Shown here: positions 43,086-52,076 of the stretch, in pieces
How positions within the stretch are numbered: the first letter of the stretch is position 1
Layout: every line of letters starts with the position of its first letter
Assembly (NCBI GenBank): GCA_913757435.1
Contig: CAJYDM010000001.1
Span: 558,001-622,000, forward strand
Direction: 5' to 3'
DNA: 64,000 bases
Source of the DNA: Syntrophomonas sp. DTU019
GTDB taxonomy: Bacteria > Bacillota > Syntrophomonadia > Syntrophomonadales > Syntrophomonadaceae
Translations under genes and position numbers: made by a program
Notes under the pieces: generated by a model
Database searches by the model: none
Told to the model about the DNA's origin: nothing
Seen by the model: only the letters and a program-made list of their open reading frames with translations

Positions 43086-45257
43086 TTAACTCTCAGGTGA
43101 ATTTTTAGTTGGTGGCGGCGGTTCTTTTGTTGGTGGCTTCTTTTGTTCCGGCGTTTGGTGGGGCGGTGATGATTTTGGGATAGGAGGATTTGTCCTGAAT
43201 GAACCATCTGCTGCCCCAGGTGGTTCGTTAAAACCCCGCTTTGGAGGTTCCTGGGTCCAGAATGAATCATCTGCTGTCACAATTCCAGGGGGTTCATTGA
43301 CATCTCTCTTTGGAGGTTCCTGTGTCCAGAATGAATCATCGGTTGTCACAATCCCAGGAGGTTCGTTGAAATCTCTCTTTGGGGGTTCCTGGTTTTCGCT
43401 TCTCCAAAACGAATCATCGGCTGTCACAATCCCAGGCGGTTCATTGAAATCTCTCTTTGGAGGTCCCTGAGTCCTGGATGAATCATCTGTTGTTTTGGGC
43501 GGCTTGTTGAAATTCCGCTTTGGAGGGGGTGGATTGTTTGATAGCTGAGGGCCTTGAGAGCTTTTTGCGGAGCCTTCTTGTTTATCTTGCTGGCGATAGG
43601 TCGGGCTGGGATTGGAAGATGTTTGTGTGCTATTAATCCTATTATTCTTTCTAGCTTTTTGGATTATCCTGCCGGCCACGAATCCTTTTATAAGGCCCTT
43701 CGCATCAACCCCGTAATTATGGGGAGGTTCAAAAGATAATAGCCCAATTACTCCCTCAAAAAACCTTTTTCTGAATATTAGCGCAAGTCCCAATATAACG
43801 CTGATGAGAAAACCGCTCAACATGAAGTTGTTTTGAACAAAAGACACCTGGGTTAAAGATACTGTAGATAATAAAACAAAGCTCATGTAAAACCCGTAGA
43901 TGATTTTAGAGGCCGCAGCCCCTAACAGGTGTTTTAAATACAGTATGGTGGTCTGTATGCCTTTTTCTCCCGCCACGCCCATCAATAAAGCAAAAGGCAA
44001 GAGAATTAATAAGAACAGTAAAATAAACTGCGCCACTAGAATCGGCAGGCCGACAAAGACTGAAAACAGCAAGAATAAAAACGCCGGGATTAAGGTTAAT
44101 ATCGCTGTTCCCATGTGGAGCGTTGATGATGTCATTCCTTGGCCTACAGTATATAATACTGCGGTGTTATCAGACTCATATCGTTCCTGCGTCCCGGTTA
44201 TAGCCTGTAGCATGGATTGTCTCACATCGTTACTACTAGCCAGCCAAACAGAGTCCATATAAGATTCTTCTGGGATTCCTTTGTTTTTGAATAAAGCCTC
44301 CCAGTCCATATCAACATTTATAAGTCCGTCTGAGCCTAGCAGTTTAATGGAGAATGTCTTATTAATATCTTTATTGATTGCTGCAACCTCGCTCGGCAAG
44401 AGTTTTAGGTTATTCGGGTCCCCGCTGCCGAACATCCCGTTGGCCCAAGGCGCACCAACTGTAATGTGCCACATGGCGTTAGTAGTTTCTATTAAGCCTT
44501 GTTGTAATAAGGTAGTCTCCCCTACTAATGAGTCGATCTCAACCGCTTCGTCTTCAGGAATGTCTTTCATATAGGACGTAGCCATCAATGCCATCCCAGT
44601 AGCTTGGTTGGTAAAGTTCATTATTGCTGGGACTATTTTATCTACATTAAGAGAATAAGCGGTGATGCAGGCAATACATAATGCCGCAACTAATACCGAT
44701 GAAAAAGCTCGCATTAGCTGCGCCCTTACAAGGTGGAGAATAATAGCAATGCCTAATATTATCATCATTAGCAGCAACATAAGGGAGAATAATCCGCCGT
44801 TTTCATAAGAGGTTAACGCGCCCACTATTGTCCCTATAGATTTGAACATTCCGTCAGTAAGAAAATTGTCGAACACTAACAAGATTATGTTGTTTGCCAG
44901 CATAGCAGCGACTTTACTAAAAGAAAAGAAGATATTCGCCATTGAGTCTTGAATTGCTGTGCTTGCATCTTCCATCTTGTTTGAAAAGAAGTTCTGATCC
45001 ACCGTAGGTGCGGTGCGGAACTGATAATTGTTGGCCGGGTATCTTAACCAGATAAATTCATCGGAATCGAAGCTCTCCAGTATTATAGGCAGAGTGGAAA
45101 CCTGCACGGTTAGCGCATCTTCGATTTTGCCCTGGCGACCTACTATATAGTCGTCAGGCGGTTCATCACCGATATATTTACGCTCTGCTAATGCGAACGA
45201 AGGCAAAGAGAGCAATATGGTAAATGCAAGAATGATCGAAATTAGTTTTTTCGGCAT
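43086..45257 (-). CDS. VirB6/TrbL-like channel protein with proline-rich repeat tail
   Basis: 723 residues. Signal peptide, extracellular segment with DDYIVGRQGKIEDALTVQ, then about seven membrane helices (LMLLLMMIILGIAIILHLV, ILVAQFILLFLLILLPFALLMG). The cytoplasmic tail from about 560 has four to five repeats of PPKRDFNEPPGIVTADDSFW type, ending in a Pro/Lys-rich stretch. Resembles the VirB6/TrbL channel of Gram-positive type IV secretion systems. ATG; two nt separate it from virB4. Confidence 0.8.
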   Translation of the reverse strand: MPKKLISIILAFTILLSLPSFALAERKYIGDEPPDDYIVGRQGKIEDALTVQVSTLPIILESFDSDEFIWLRYPANNYQFRTAPTVDQNFFSNKMEDASTAIQDSMANIFFSFSKVAAMLANNIILLVFDNFLTDGMFKSIGTIVGALTSYENGGLFSLMLLLMMIILGIAIILHLVRAQLMRAFSSVLVAALCIACITAYSLNVDKIVPAIMNFTNQATGMALMATSYMKDIPEDEAVEIDSLVGETTLLQQGLIETTNAMWHITVGAPWANGMFGSGDPNNLKLLPSEVAAINKDINKTFSIKLLGSDGLINVDMDWEALFKNKGIPEESYMDSVWLASSNDVRQSMLQAITGTQERYESDNTAVLYTVGQGMTSSTLHMGTAILTLIPAFLFLLFSVFVGLPILVAQFILLFLLILLPFALLMGVAGEKGIQTTILYLKHLLGAAASKIIYGFYMSFVLLSTVSLTQVSFVQNNFMLSGFLISVILGLALIFRKRFFEGVIGLLSFEPPHNYGVDAKGLIKGFVAGRIIQKARKNNRINSTQTSSNPSPTYRQQDKQEGSAKSSQGPQLSNNPPPPKRNFNKPPKTTDDSSRTQGPPKRDFNEPPGIVTADDSFWRSENQEPPKRDFNEPPGIVTTDDSFWTQEPPKRDVNEPPGIVTADDSFWTQEPPKRGFNEPPGAADGSFRTNPPIPKSSPPHQTPEQKKPPTKEPPPPTKNSPES
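43190..43510. repeat. Imperfect repeats coding for the proline-rich tail
   Basis: Four to five in-frame copies of a unit of about 60-70 nt containing GGAGGTTCCTG on the plus strand. Confidence 0.75.
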
Positions 45258-45258
45258 T

Positions 45259-47553
45259 CTACACTCCTTTCTGAATTAGTGCGTTGGGTTTAGAGTTGAA
45301 TATTTCATCAACCAGGTATTGCGGCCTCACCACTACCTGTAGCCACCCGATTCGGTTCTCGTTGTCCCTGAACAAACAAACCCCTGGCGGGAGCTTGGCG
45401 AAAGTCTCAGGAGGAACCGCTTCTTCATCAGCTCCCAACACCCGAAGTCCTGCTCTGGTTTCATCGGCTGATAAAGCCCTGAAGCAGAACACCTGGCTGC
45501 TGTTGTTGACGAAGACGGGCTTTTCTAGATCAGTTATGTTTTGGGATATTAAAACCGGGATTAGGTTGTAGGACCTCCCCACGCGGATGATTTCATCCAG
45601 CAGGCGTTCGCCTTCAGATATAGAGGCCATTACCCAGGCTTCATCAAAAATCAGCATTTTTACTGCGCTCCTGGGGAGTCCGAAGGCGGTTTCTCGTGCG
45701 ATGGCTGAGATTAAGAATATCAGGGCCAATCCCTGGCGTTCGGTTTCGGTGTATCTCGATGGGTCGGTGTTTATGGAAGGCCGGGGGATTTCTTTGATGT
45801 TGATCACCACCATGCGTTCATTGTCGCCAAAGAACCTCATGTTTTCTTTCCCAAATACCATCCTGCCGATGTCGGTTCGTTGCATTGACTCCAACAAGAA
45901 TGCGCTTTGCTGGGCTTCTTCTTTAATGGCCGCATTGGGATTATCTCTGGAGACTTCTTCTAAACATCGTATAAACCTGTTCATGTTTCTTTCCTGCCGG
46001 GGGAGTAAGTACAATCTTTCTAATGCCTGGGAAATTGCTAAAAGCCTGGCTTCTTTTCCGGTTGCGTTGAGAGCGATTACTAAGAAGTTTTGGGCTATCG
46101 ACTGTGCGGTTATTTCCACATCAGAAAATATAAAAGGATTTAACGCTATCCCCCCGCGTGGGCTTAAATCTACGACATTAACATGGTCTTTGTATAAAAG
46201 CTTAAACGGCCAGTATTCTTCTTTAGGGTCTATCGCTAAAACATATCCCCCGTTCATAAGGGTGAAGTTCGCTAATGACTTGGACAATACAGATTTCCCG
46301 CCGCCCAGGGAACCGGAGATAAGCATTGCATTGGTTTTGTTTAATTCCCTGGCAGCGCGGCCTGGCTCCCAATAGATAGGGGTGTGTCCCGACCATCCCA
46401 AAAAGAACCCCTTCGGGTCACCGGTTTCAAAAGCGAATGTCGGCCCCAGCGCGGCTATGAATCCCGGATCGCATTCAACCGTGGGAGCTGAAGGGCTTGA
46501 ACCGGGGAGAAAAGATATGAGCGATTCAAGCTGCTTTGAGGACGGCCTCACCACCCGGAAGTGCTTGGCGGTAAAACTGGACTGTAATTGTGCTATCCGG
46601 GCGTTTAGTTCTCTTAAATCAATGTGGGATACTGCCATGCAGATAGAAATGCTGGCTAATGATTTGCCGCTTTCAAGTTTTTCTGCCAGTGTGCGGCTTA
46701 CACTGAGTCCTTTTTCATCGGAAATACCGATGTCGTCCCCACCTTGCAGTGCTTCCTGGGCCTGACCCAATAATAATCTTCTTTTGGCCTCGGTCTTCTG
46801 CAAGGCCGTATGCGGGGGCAAAATGTTAAAATGTATCACAGTATCAAATGGAAATGAAAAGTCGCTCTGGAACAAGTTAAGCCCGTATTCACTGATATTC
46901 TCCGGGTAGTCTACAAAGTGGACAAAACTTTGCAGGTGCGAGTTGTTAATGTTATCAGATACTGTCAAATAGTTAACTGATTCGTTGATGACATTCCCAT
47001 CAGTAAATGCTACGATTGCCGCCGGGGTGAAAATTGTTTCTCTTTTGTCGGGCAGGGGCGGCGGCAGCGGGCCTAATCTTTGCGATGTCTTGCGTATAAT
47101 AAAATCTAAATCTTGAAAGGCGGCCCTCGTAATAGAGTATTTTCTCAGCCTGCCGAACAGTTCTTTCTCTGCCGATATGGCGTGTTCTTTTATAGAGTCT
47201 GGCAACAAAGGGCGCATGGTCATCATGGTTTTTAAGATGATGTCCCTGGAATACTGAAGGAATTCAGCCACCGTTGACACCGAAGCATTGAGGGGTAGTT
47301 CCATTAAGATGTACCTTTTCAGGACCCTGGCTCCGCTGATAATGGCTTCGTTCACCGCCTTGGTGTGATTGATCATCTCTGTTCCAAAAATGCCTTCGCT
47401 CACGCTGTTGCTGTGGAGATAACTGTTTTCGTTCATTTCAAGTTCGTTCCATAACAATAAAATCTGCCCCTGGCCGTGGAATGTGCCTAAGATTTCTTCC
47501 ATCGTGGAAACGGCTACTTTCTTGCGCTCCAGTGAGAAAAAATTATACGGCAT
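45259..47553 (-). CDS. VirB4/TraE-family conjugation ATPase
   Basis: 764 residues. Walker A GSLGGGKSVLSK near 415, YVLAIDPKEEYWP, Walker B LIFDEAWVMAS near 637, then VLISQNITDLE. VirB4 ATPases energise the type IV secretion channel. The ATG at 47553 lacks a Shine-Dalgarno; GGAGG lies at 47643-47647, followed by a short frame (47637-47563) that may couple translation. Preceded by a leader with a terminator. Confidence 0.93.
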   Translation of the reverse strand: MPYNFFSLERKKVAVSTMEEILGTFHGQGQILLLWNELEMNENSYLHSNSVSEGIFGTEMINHTKAVNEAIISGARVLKRYILMELPLNASVSTVAEFLQYSRDIILKTMMTMRPLLPDSIKEHAISAEKELFGRLRKYSITRAAFQDLDFIIRKTSQRLGPLPPPLPDKRETIFTPAAIVAFTDGNVINESVNYLTVSDNINNSHLQSFVHFVDYPENISEYGLNLFQSDFSFPFDTVIHFNILPPHTALQKTEAKRRLLLGQAQEALQGGDDIGISDEKGLSVSRTLAEKLESGKSLASISICMAVSHIDLRELNARIAQLQSSFTAKHFRVVRPSSKQLESLISFLPGSSPSAPTVECDPGFIAALGPTFAFETGDPKGFFLGWSGHTPIYWEPGRAARELNKTNAMLISGSLGGGKSVLSKSLANFTLMNGGYVLAIDPKEEYWPFKLLYKDHVNVVDLSPRGGIALNPFIFSDVEITAQSIAQNFLVIALNATGKEARLLAISQALERLYLLPRQERNMNRFIRCLEEVSRDNPNAAIKEEAQQSAFLLESMQRTDIGRMVFGKENMRFFGDNERMVVINIKEIPRPSINTDPSRYTETERQGLALIFLISAIARETAFGLPRSAVKMLIFDEAWVMASISEGERLLDEIIRVGRSYNLIPVLISQNITDLEKPVFVNNSSQVFCFRALSADETRAGLRVLGADEEAVPPETFAKLPPGVCLFRDNENRIGWLQVVVRPQYLVDEIFNSKPNALIQKGV

Positions 47554-47562
47554 AGGGTCGAG

Positions 47563-47637
47563 CTTATATAAAGCGAATGCTTTTCCAGTGGTAAAAATAA
47601 TATTTTGGTAAAAGGCTGTAATTGGGAAATTTATGAT
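47563..47637 (-). CDS. Possible 24-codon leader peptide before virB4
   Basis: AAAAGGAGG (47643 onward) is followed by 5 nt and then ATC at 47637, opening a 24-codon frame (INFPITAFLPKYYFYHW) that ends 10 nt before the virB4 ATG. It could bring ribosomes to virB4, which has no Shine-Dalgarno of its own. Speculative. Confidence 0.3.
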
Positions 47638-47674
47638 ACTCTCCTCCTTTTCAGAATTTCAGAAAAATAGGCAT

Positions 47675-47700
47675 TAAAAAACCCCGCGTAAAGCGGGGTT
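47675..47700 (-). terminator. Terminator in the virB4 leader
   Basis: AACCCCGC (47680-47687) pairs with GCGGGGTT (47693-47700); TTTTTT follows on the minus strand. It lies downstream of the promoter at 47756-47784, so it acts within the virB4 leader. Confidence 0.85.
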
Positions 47701-47755
47701 TCTTTCCTAGCGTATATCGCCAGATTTTTGCGGCCCGTAATTCGAGCCTGGGTAC

Positions 47756-47784
47756 ACTATAACATTTTTTACTAAATTGTTCAA
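47756..47784 (-). promoter_or_regulatory. Promoter of the virB4 operon
   Basis: -35 TTGAAC (47779-47784), 17-nt spacer, -10 TATAGT (47756-47761) on the minus strand, right after the tcpE stop. Confidence 0.8.
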
Positions 47785-47798
47785 TAATATAGACCAAA

Positions 47799-48170
47799 TT
47801 AGTCTGAAAGGCTCATTGTGTCCCAGAATAATTTGAGTTTCCGGCGTTTTGGGGCAGCCCTGAATGTAAAGTCCCTATGCTGCGGGCCGATCAGGTACCT
47901 AAAAAAGTCAAACAAGAAAACTATAAATGGCCTTCCTTGCGGATCAAATTTATTGAACAGGTACGAAAGCGCGGCTGTGAATAATAGAGCAACGCCCCAA
48001 AAGGGTTGATTTAGTATTGGCGCGGTTGGTTTGGCTAGTAATGCCCCCAATGGGAGCAGCACAACAAACATAACAATCATGTCTAACGGAATCGGTCTAG
48101 GTAGCGGTTTATCACCTATGGAGTAGATTTTCCACTGGATTTTAAATAAAGATTTGTAGCTTGAGTACAT
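47799..48170 (-). CDS. TcpE-family conjugation membrane protein
   Basis: About 123 residues from the ATG overlapping the tcpC stop (TGATG). YKSLFKIQWKIYSIGDKPLPRPIPLDMIV and two helices match TcpE, an integral membrane subunit of Tn916/pCW3-type transfer systems. Confidence 0.85.
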   Translation of the reverse strand: MYSSYKSLFKIQWKIYSIGDKPLPRPIPLDMIVMFVVLLPLGALLAKPTAPILNQPFWGVALLFTAALSYLFNKFDPQGRPFIVFLFDFFRYLIGPQHRDFTFRAAPKRRKLKLFWDTMSLSD

Positions 48171-49012
48171 CAGTATGCCCCCAGTCGAATTAATTGCCAC
48201 TTATTGGTTTTTTGGGCTTCTAAAAAGATATATTGTTCCATGTCTTTTACTGCTGGATGTTCGCCGGCTTGTGTAATTGTTATTTTAAAAAGTGATTTAC
48301 CATCTTCGTATCCGGTTAGTTCACAGCTTTTAAGAACATATCCCCCCAAAGAGGGGATTTCTTCTTCAGTGTAGTTAGATAGGTCTTCTCCTCTGAAGTA
48401 CAGGTCAATCATCTGTTTACCAAAGGTAGCGAAGCCTTCGGGCGGGGTGTTGTTGCCTAGTACGGTTTCAGCCATGTTTGGATTCGTATTAGGGACCAAC
48501 ACCGGGTAACCGATAATAGCCTGGTCTTTAATAGTCACCTCTACGGTTTCTTGAGTATTTTTCCATACTGTAGCCAGTGGGGATTCCCTTTTGATAACGA
48601 GTTCTCTAGGCATCAGGTGTGCTTGGTCATCAGGGATAGTAGTGACTCTTGAGATGTTGGCTTTTAGTTTCACCCGGTATAAATCTTCTTCTTGGGATAC
48701 CTCTAATACCTCTACTGAGTTGCATTTCTGATTACTGCCTAATGTGTAACTGTCGCCCTTGCCGAAAGGTTTGAGGCGGTTTTGGTAGTCCTGCTGGTCC
48801 CCGTTATAAGTAGCCCAATTGAACACGAAGCCGCGCGCGGTTTCCGCTACAAATCTTTCGGTTTGAATTTGCACAGGCGATACTGCGCCGTCTTTTATTA
48901 ATTTAAGATTAGTGGACATAAGGCCATTGGCGCGGATCATGGTAAAAAAGCATAGAATAAGCATCCCCCAAAGGAGGGATGCTACCACTCCCCGAATGAT
49001 ATTAGAACGCAA
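48170..49012 (-). CDS. TcpC-like conjugation protein
   Basis: 280 residues: N-terminal membrane helix, then two NTF2-like domains (FVAETARGFVFNWATYNGDQQDY, FATFGKQMIDLYFRGEDLSNYT). TcpC is the Gram-positive VirB8 counterpart that anchors the channel. It begins right after the stop of the preceding gene. Confidence 0.85.
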   Translation of the reverse strand: MRSNIIRGVVASLLWGMLILCFFTMIRANGLMSTNLKLIKDGAVSPVQIQTERFVAETARGFVFNWATYNGDQQDYQNRLKPFGKGDSYTLGSNQKCNSVEVLEVSQEEDLYRVKLKANISRVTTIPDDQAHLMPRELVIKRESPLATVWKNTQETVEVTIKDQAIIGYPVLVPNTNPNMAETVLGNNTPPEGFATFGKQMIDLYFRGEDLSNYTEEEIPSLGGYVLKSCELTGYEDGKSLFKITITQAGEHPAVKDMEQYIFLEAQKTNKWQLIRLGAY

Positions 49013-50431
49013 CTAAATTCCCCCTTTGAAAATTAACTCACGGATCAAGTTTAGTAAGTGGTTGTATTGATGTTTAGTGATGATGTGGTCTGGGCTGATG
49101 TAGTGACCGACCAGGGTTACTGTGGTGGTGCTGTCCCCATGCGTAAACATGCCTTCTTCCATATTTCCGCGCCGGACATGGCTTATGCTGGTGGAGCATT
49201 CTGTTTCGCCGTCTTCGTTGGTAGTGCAGGTGGTGATTTCGTATACTAATACTCTGGTTCCGGTCATCCAGACGTTTTGCCCTTCATATTGGGAATACTG
49301 CTGCGGGGTGAAACCGGGATAGAGAGTCCCCTGCCCCTGCCAACCAATGGGCCAGGATTCAAATATTGCATGAGTGGTTTCGATGGCTTTTACCAAAGAT
49401 TCAGGCTTGTCCTCAGAAAAATAAGGCCCGGTGAAATACGGGGTGATGTATTCTTCACCTTCAAGTAGCGGCTGTGGCCTGGGGGTGGTTGCTAAATAGG
49501 TTTCGTTGTTGGGTGTGCCGGATATCCTGCCGTAGAATACTGCTGGTGTGGCCCAGTCGGTGAATTCTACCGGAGACTGAGTTTCGACCAGAGTCATAAA
49601 TTTATCCATGTCGGGCCTGATCGCTGGGACACCTTCCAATAGGTTGTTTGCTTTCCCAGATAAACCGGTGATGTAAACAAAACCTCCGTGGGCGCGATTC
49701 ATTTGGGCGTAGGCTTTTTGGCTCTGTTCGATCTGGTAGCCTTGCTTGAAGTTCGCCTGCCAGAAGTTACGAATTGGGGCTAAGTAAGCCGGGTTATCTG
49801 GAGTAAAGGCGGTTTTAATACCTGTCAGGGCTGATACAGCTTCGCTTAGTTCAAATTTTTTCTTGGTAGCGGGGTCGCAGAAGTAAGTTTCATTATTAAC
49901 AGTGCAGATAGTTCTGGGTAAGATGTCGGCAAAGTCTGCTAAAGTGTTAATGACATCGGTTGATTTGTTTAACTTTGTGGTGTTTGCCCGGTATTGATCT
50001 TGAGCTACTCCAAAACCTATCCATTTATGAGGTCCGGCTTCTCCGTAGGCGGGTTCCATCACCCCGTAATCGTCCTGGGGGTTATATTCGGTTATGGTGT
50101 TTGAATAAAGGATTTCTGAAGATCCTTTCAGTAATTCAAGCGTACCGAAGGCTTTGACCCCTTGGCCTATCCTCTGTTGCAGGTAAAACTTACTGTCGCT
50201 GTCGGTTGGTTGGACGTAAAAAAACTTGCCAGTCTGATACACTTTGTACCCGTCTGATGTCGCCATGCTCAGTCTGCCGTAGATAATATACTGTTCAGTG
50301 ATATCCGACTGGCAGATGACTTTGCCAACCACCGCGCCCTGGCTGGATTGAAACCCACTGGACGCATAGATTGGTTGTACTAAAATCACCGTCATCAACA
50401 GGGTTAGAATAAAGACTTTAAGATTTTGCAT
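49013..50431 (-). CDS. Secreted protein, first gene of the conjugation operon
   Basis: About 472 residues from the ATG at 50431 (TGGAGGTG upstream). Signal peptide (VFILTLLMTVILVQPIYA). A mostly beta extracellular protein with no family recognised. Segments such as YITGLSGKANNLLEGVPAIRPD and EYITPYFTGPYFSEDKPE are visible. Placed ahead of tcpC/tcpE, so probably a surface part of the transfer apparatus. Confidence 0.6.
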   Translation of the reverse strand: MQNLKVFILTLLMTVILVQPIYASSGFQSSQGAVVGKVICQSDITEQYIIYGRLSMATSDGYKVYQTGKFFYVQPTDSDSKFYLQQRIGQGVKAFGTLELLKGSSEILYSNTITEYNPQDDYGVMEPAYGEAGPHKWIGFGVAQDQYRANTTKLNKSTDVINTLADFADILPRTICTVNNETYFCDPATKKKFELSEAVSALTGIKTAFTPDNPAYLAPIRNFWQANFKQGYQIEQSQKAYAQMNRAHGGFVYITGLSGKANNLLEGVPAIRPDMDKFMTLVETQSPVEFTDWATPAVFYGRISGTPNNETYLATTPRPQPLLEGEEYITPYFTGPYFSEDKPESLVKAIETTHAIFESWPIGWQGQGTLYPGFTPQQYSQYEGQNVWMTGTRVLVYEITTCTTNEDGETECSTSISHVRRGNMEEGMFTHGDSTTTVTLVGHYISPDHIITKHQYNHLLNLIRELIFKGGI

Positions 50432-50442
50432 TATAACACCTC

Positions 50443-50514
50443 CAATAAAAAAACCCGGCATGTGCCGGGTCTTTTATAGACAGGGTGCGAAAGTCAACGA
50501 AAAGCTGACCGGCA
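50443..50514 (-). promoter_or_regulatory. Attenuator-like leader of the conjugation operon
   Basis: A terminator (ACCCGGCA 50453-50460 with TGCCGGGT 50463-50470, then TTTTTTT on the minus strand) lies just before the Shine-Dalgarno. The upstream TGCCGG (50509-50514) can pair with the CCGGCA terminator arm, and a GTCAGC/GTTGAC hairpin lies between. This is a classic antiterminator layout but not the GGAAY type. Confidence 0.6.
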
Positions 50515-50533
50515 GGTGTTTGATGCCCCGAGT

Positions 50534-50875
50534 CTATTTATATAGCGACGAGTGTGTAAAATAAATTGTGCTTCTGCTCTTTCCGAATATAAAATGAAAC
50601 GGAAAGGCAGGAATACATATGGAGAAGATGCTCAGCAAATCCAATAGCTCGGCCAGCCATTGCGGGTATTGGTCCGAATCAATATCCAAACGGTATTCCT
50701 CACTGTTGCCCGCTTCCCCGAGTATATCCACCGCAAATACGTGGAATTTATCTGCCAGAGTCGGTATATCACCGAGCCATGCGGCACTGTTACTGCACGA
50801 GCCGTGTAGCAGTATCACAGCAGGGTTTTCAACCTTTCCGGCTTCCAGCACGAACCAGTCTCGAAATATTTAAAT
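50534..50875 (-). pseudogene. Alpha/beta hydrolase, truncated
   Basis: Contains the start of an alpha/beta-fold hydrolase (AVILLHGSCSNSAAWLGDIPTLA, HVFAVDILGEAGNSEEY, WLAELLDLL) of about 80 residues, then unrelated residues and a stop. The catalytic Ser region and the rest are missing; family members are about 250-300 residues. The break is about 100-150 nt from the conjugation operon's leader. Confidence 0.7.
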
Positions 50876-50884
50876 AAATTACAT

Positions 50885-51131
50885 CTAAGACTTTAATATT
50901 GAGTACACCTTCAAGTCCTTATGTTGCCCTTTGACATACATTACTTTTCTACTTATACCTTCAAAAGACATACCTAACTTTTCCATTACACGCTCTGAGC
51001 CCTTGTTTTCCAAAAAACATCTTGCCTGAATACGAACCAAGTTCATTCTTTCAAAACCAAAAGAAATGATTGCCATTGCTGCTTCGCTAACTAATCCTTT
51101 GCCCCAGTATTCTTTAGATATATACAGAATT
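50885..51131 (-). pseudogene. RimJ/RimL-type GNAT acetyltransferase, N-terminus missing
   Basis: The frame reads YWGKGLVSEAAMAIISFGFE, then RIQARCFLENKGSERVMEKLGMSFEG, the acetyl-CoA-binding end of a GNAT, ending at 50885. An in-frame stop lies just upstream at about 51130 and the first 90 or so residues are gone. Confidence 0.75.
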
Positions 51132-51197
51132 TATCGACTGATAATAATTCTATCATTTTAAAGTGACGCCCTGCACCGGGCCGTTAGGAAACAAAGA

Positions 51198-51226
51198 TTA
51201 AAAATAGTCGAAGCTCATGGTATAAT
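51198..51226 (+). promoter_or_regulatory. Promoter of the MBL-fold gene
   Basis: -10 TATAAT (51221-51226) with weak -35 TTAAAA (51198-51203), 17-nt spacing, plus strand. Confidence 0.6.
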
Positions 51227-51265
51227 ATGTAAATAACCCAACTTAAGTATTGAGGAGACTGCATA

Positions 51266-52006
51266 ATGAATATACAGTTGCAATTCCTGGGAAGTGGCGA
51301 TGCGTTTGGCAGTGGTACTCGATTACAAAGCTGCATTTATGTGAAAACAGATAGCTGCCAAATATTGATTGACTGCGGAGCCACTGCGATGGTAGGGCTG
51401 AGTCAGTATCAAGTTCGGCCAAATGACATCGGGCTTATTCTTGTCTCTAACCTGCATGGAGATCATTTTGGAGGAGTCCCATATTTCATTGTTGACGCCC
51501 AATTAAACCAGAAGCGGAAACGCCCTCTGATAATAGCCGGGCCGTCAGGAACTACAGAAAAACTCCATAGTCTTATGGATGCGACTTTCCCCGGCTCGTC
51601 AACGCTGAAAACGAGTTTTAGCCTTGAAATAATGGAATTGGAGATTGGCACCCGCTATCATTTTGGAGATGTAAAGGTACTTCCCTGGTCGGTTGTTCAT
51701 GCTCCAGAAGATCCGCACCATGCCCTGCGCTTAGAATGTGGAGACAAAATTATTGCCTATACCGGGGATACCGGCTGGACTGAAAACCTGCTACCTTTAG
51801 CCGCCCATGCGGATTTGCTTATTATCGAATCCTACTTCTACCTAAAAACAGTCAAATACCACCTGGATTACAAAACCATCGCGGCCAATGCTGCTAACCT
51901 GCAGTCAAAAAGAGTCGTTTTGACCCATATGAGTGAAGATATGTTGAGAAATCTAGATAACAGCGCATTTGAATATGCGGAGGATGGCAGCATATTTGAA
52001 ATGTAG
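51266..52006 (+). CDS. MBL-fold metallo-hydrolase, RNase Z-like
   Basis: 246 residues. FLGSGDAFGSGTRLQSC, LIDCGAT, the metal motif SNLHGDHFGG (HxHxDH with the first His replaced by Asn), VVHAPEDPHHALRL, YTGDTGWTE and VLTHMS give the RNase Z/ElaC-like beta-lactamase fold. Substrate unknown. The plus strand orientation and own promoter mark the end of the conjugation block. ATG with GAGGAG upstream. Confidence 0.85.
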   Translation: MNIQLQFLGSGDAFGSGTRLQSCIYVKTDSCQILIDCGATAMVGLSQYQVRPNDIGLILVSNLHGDHFGGVPYFIVDAQLNQKRKRPLIIAGPSGTTEKLHSLMDATFPGSSTLKTSFSLEIMELEIGTRYHFGDVKVLPWSVVHAPEDPHHALRLECGDKIIAYTGDTGWTENLLPLAAHADLLIIESYFYLKTVKYHLDYKTIAANAANLQSKRVVLTHMSEDMLRNLDNSAFEYAEDGSIFEM

Positions 52007-52076
52007 CGGCATTACAGGGGGAGAGACACATTAGCAGTGCTGCCAAGTATCCTGAATTTATACGAATTGCACCTGC

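Noticed and set aside
45587-46375. 262-codon plus-strand frame opposite virB4
   Set aside because: It lies entirely antisense to the well-conserved VirB4 gene and has no Shine-Dalgarno or recognisable domain.
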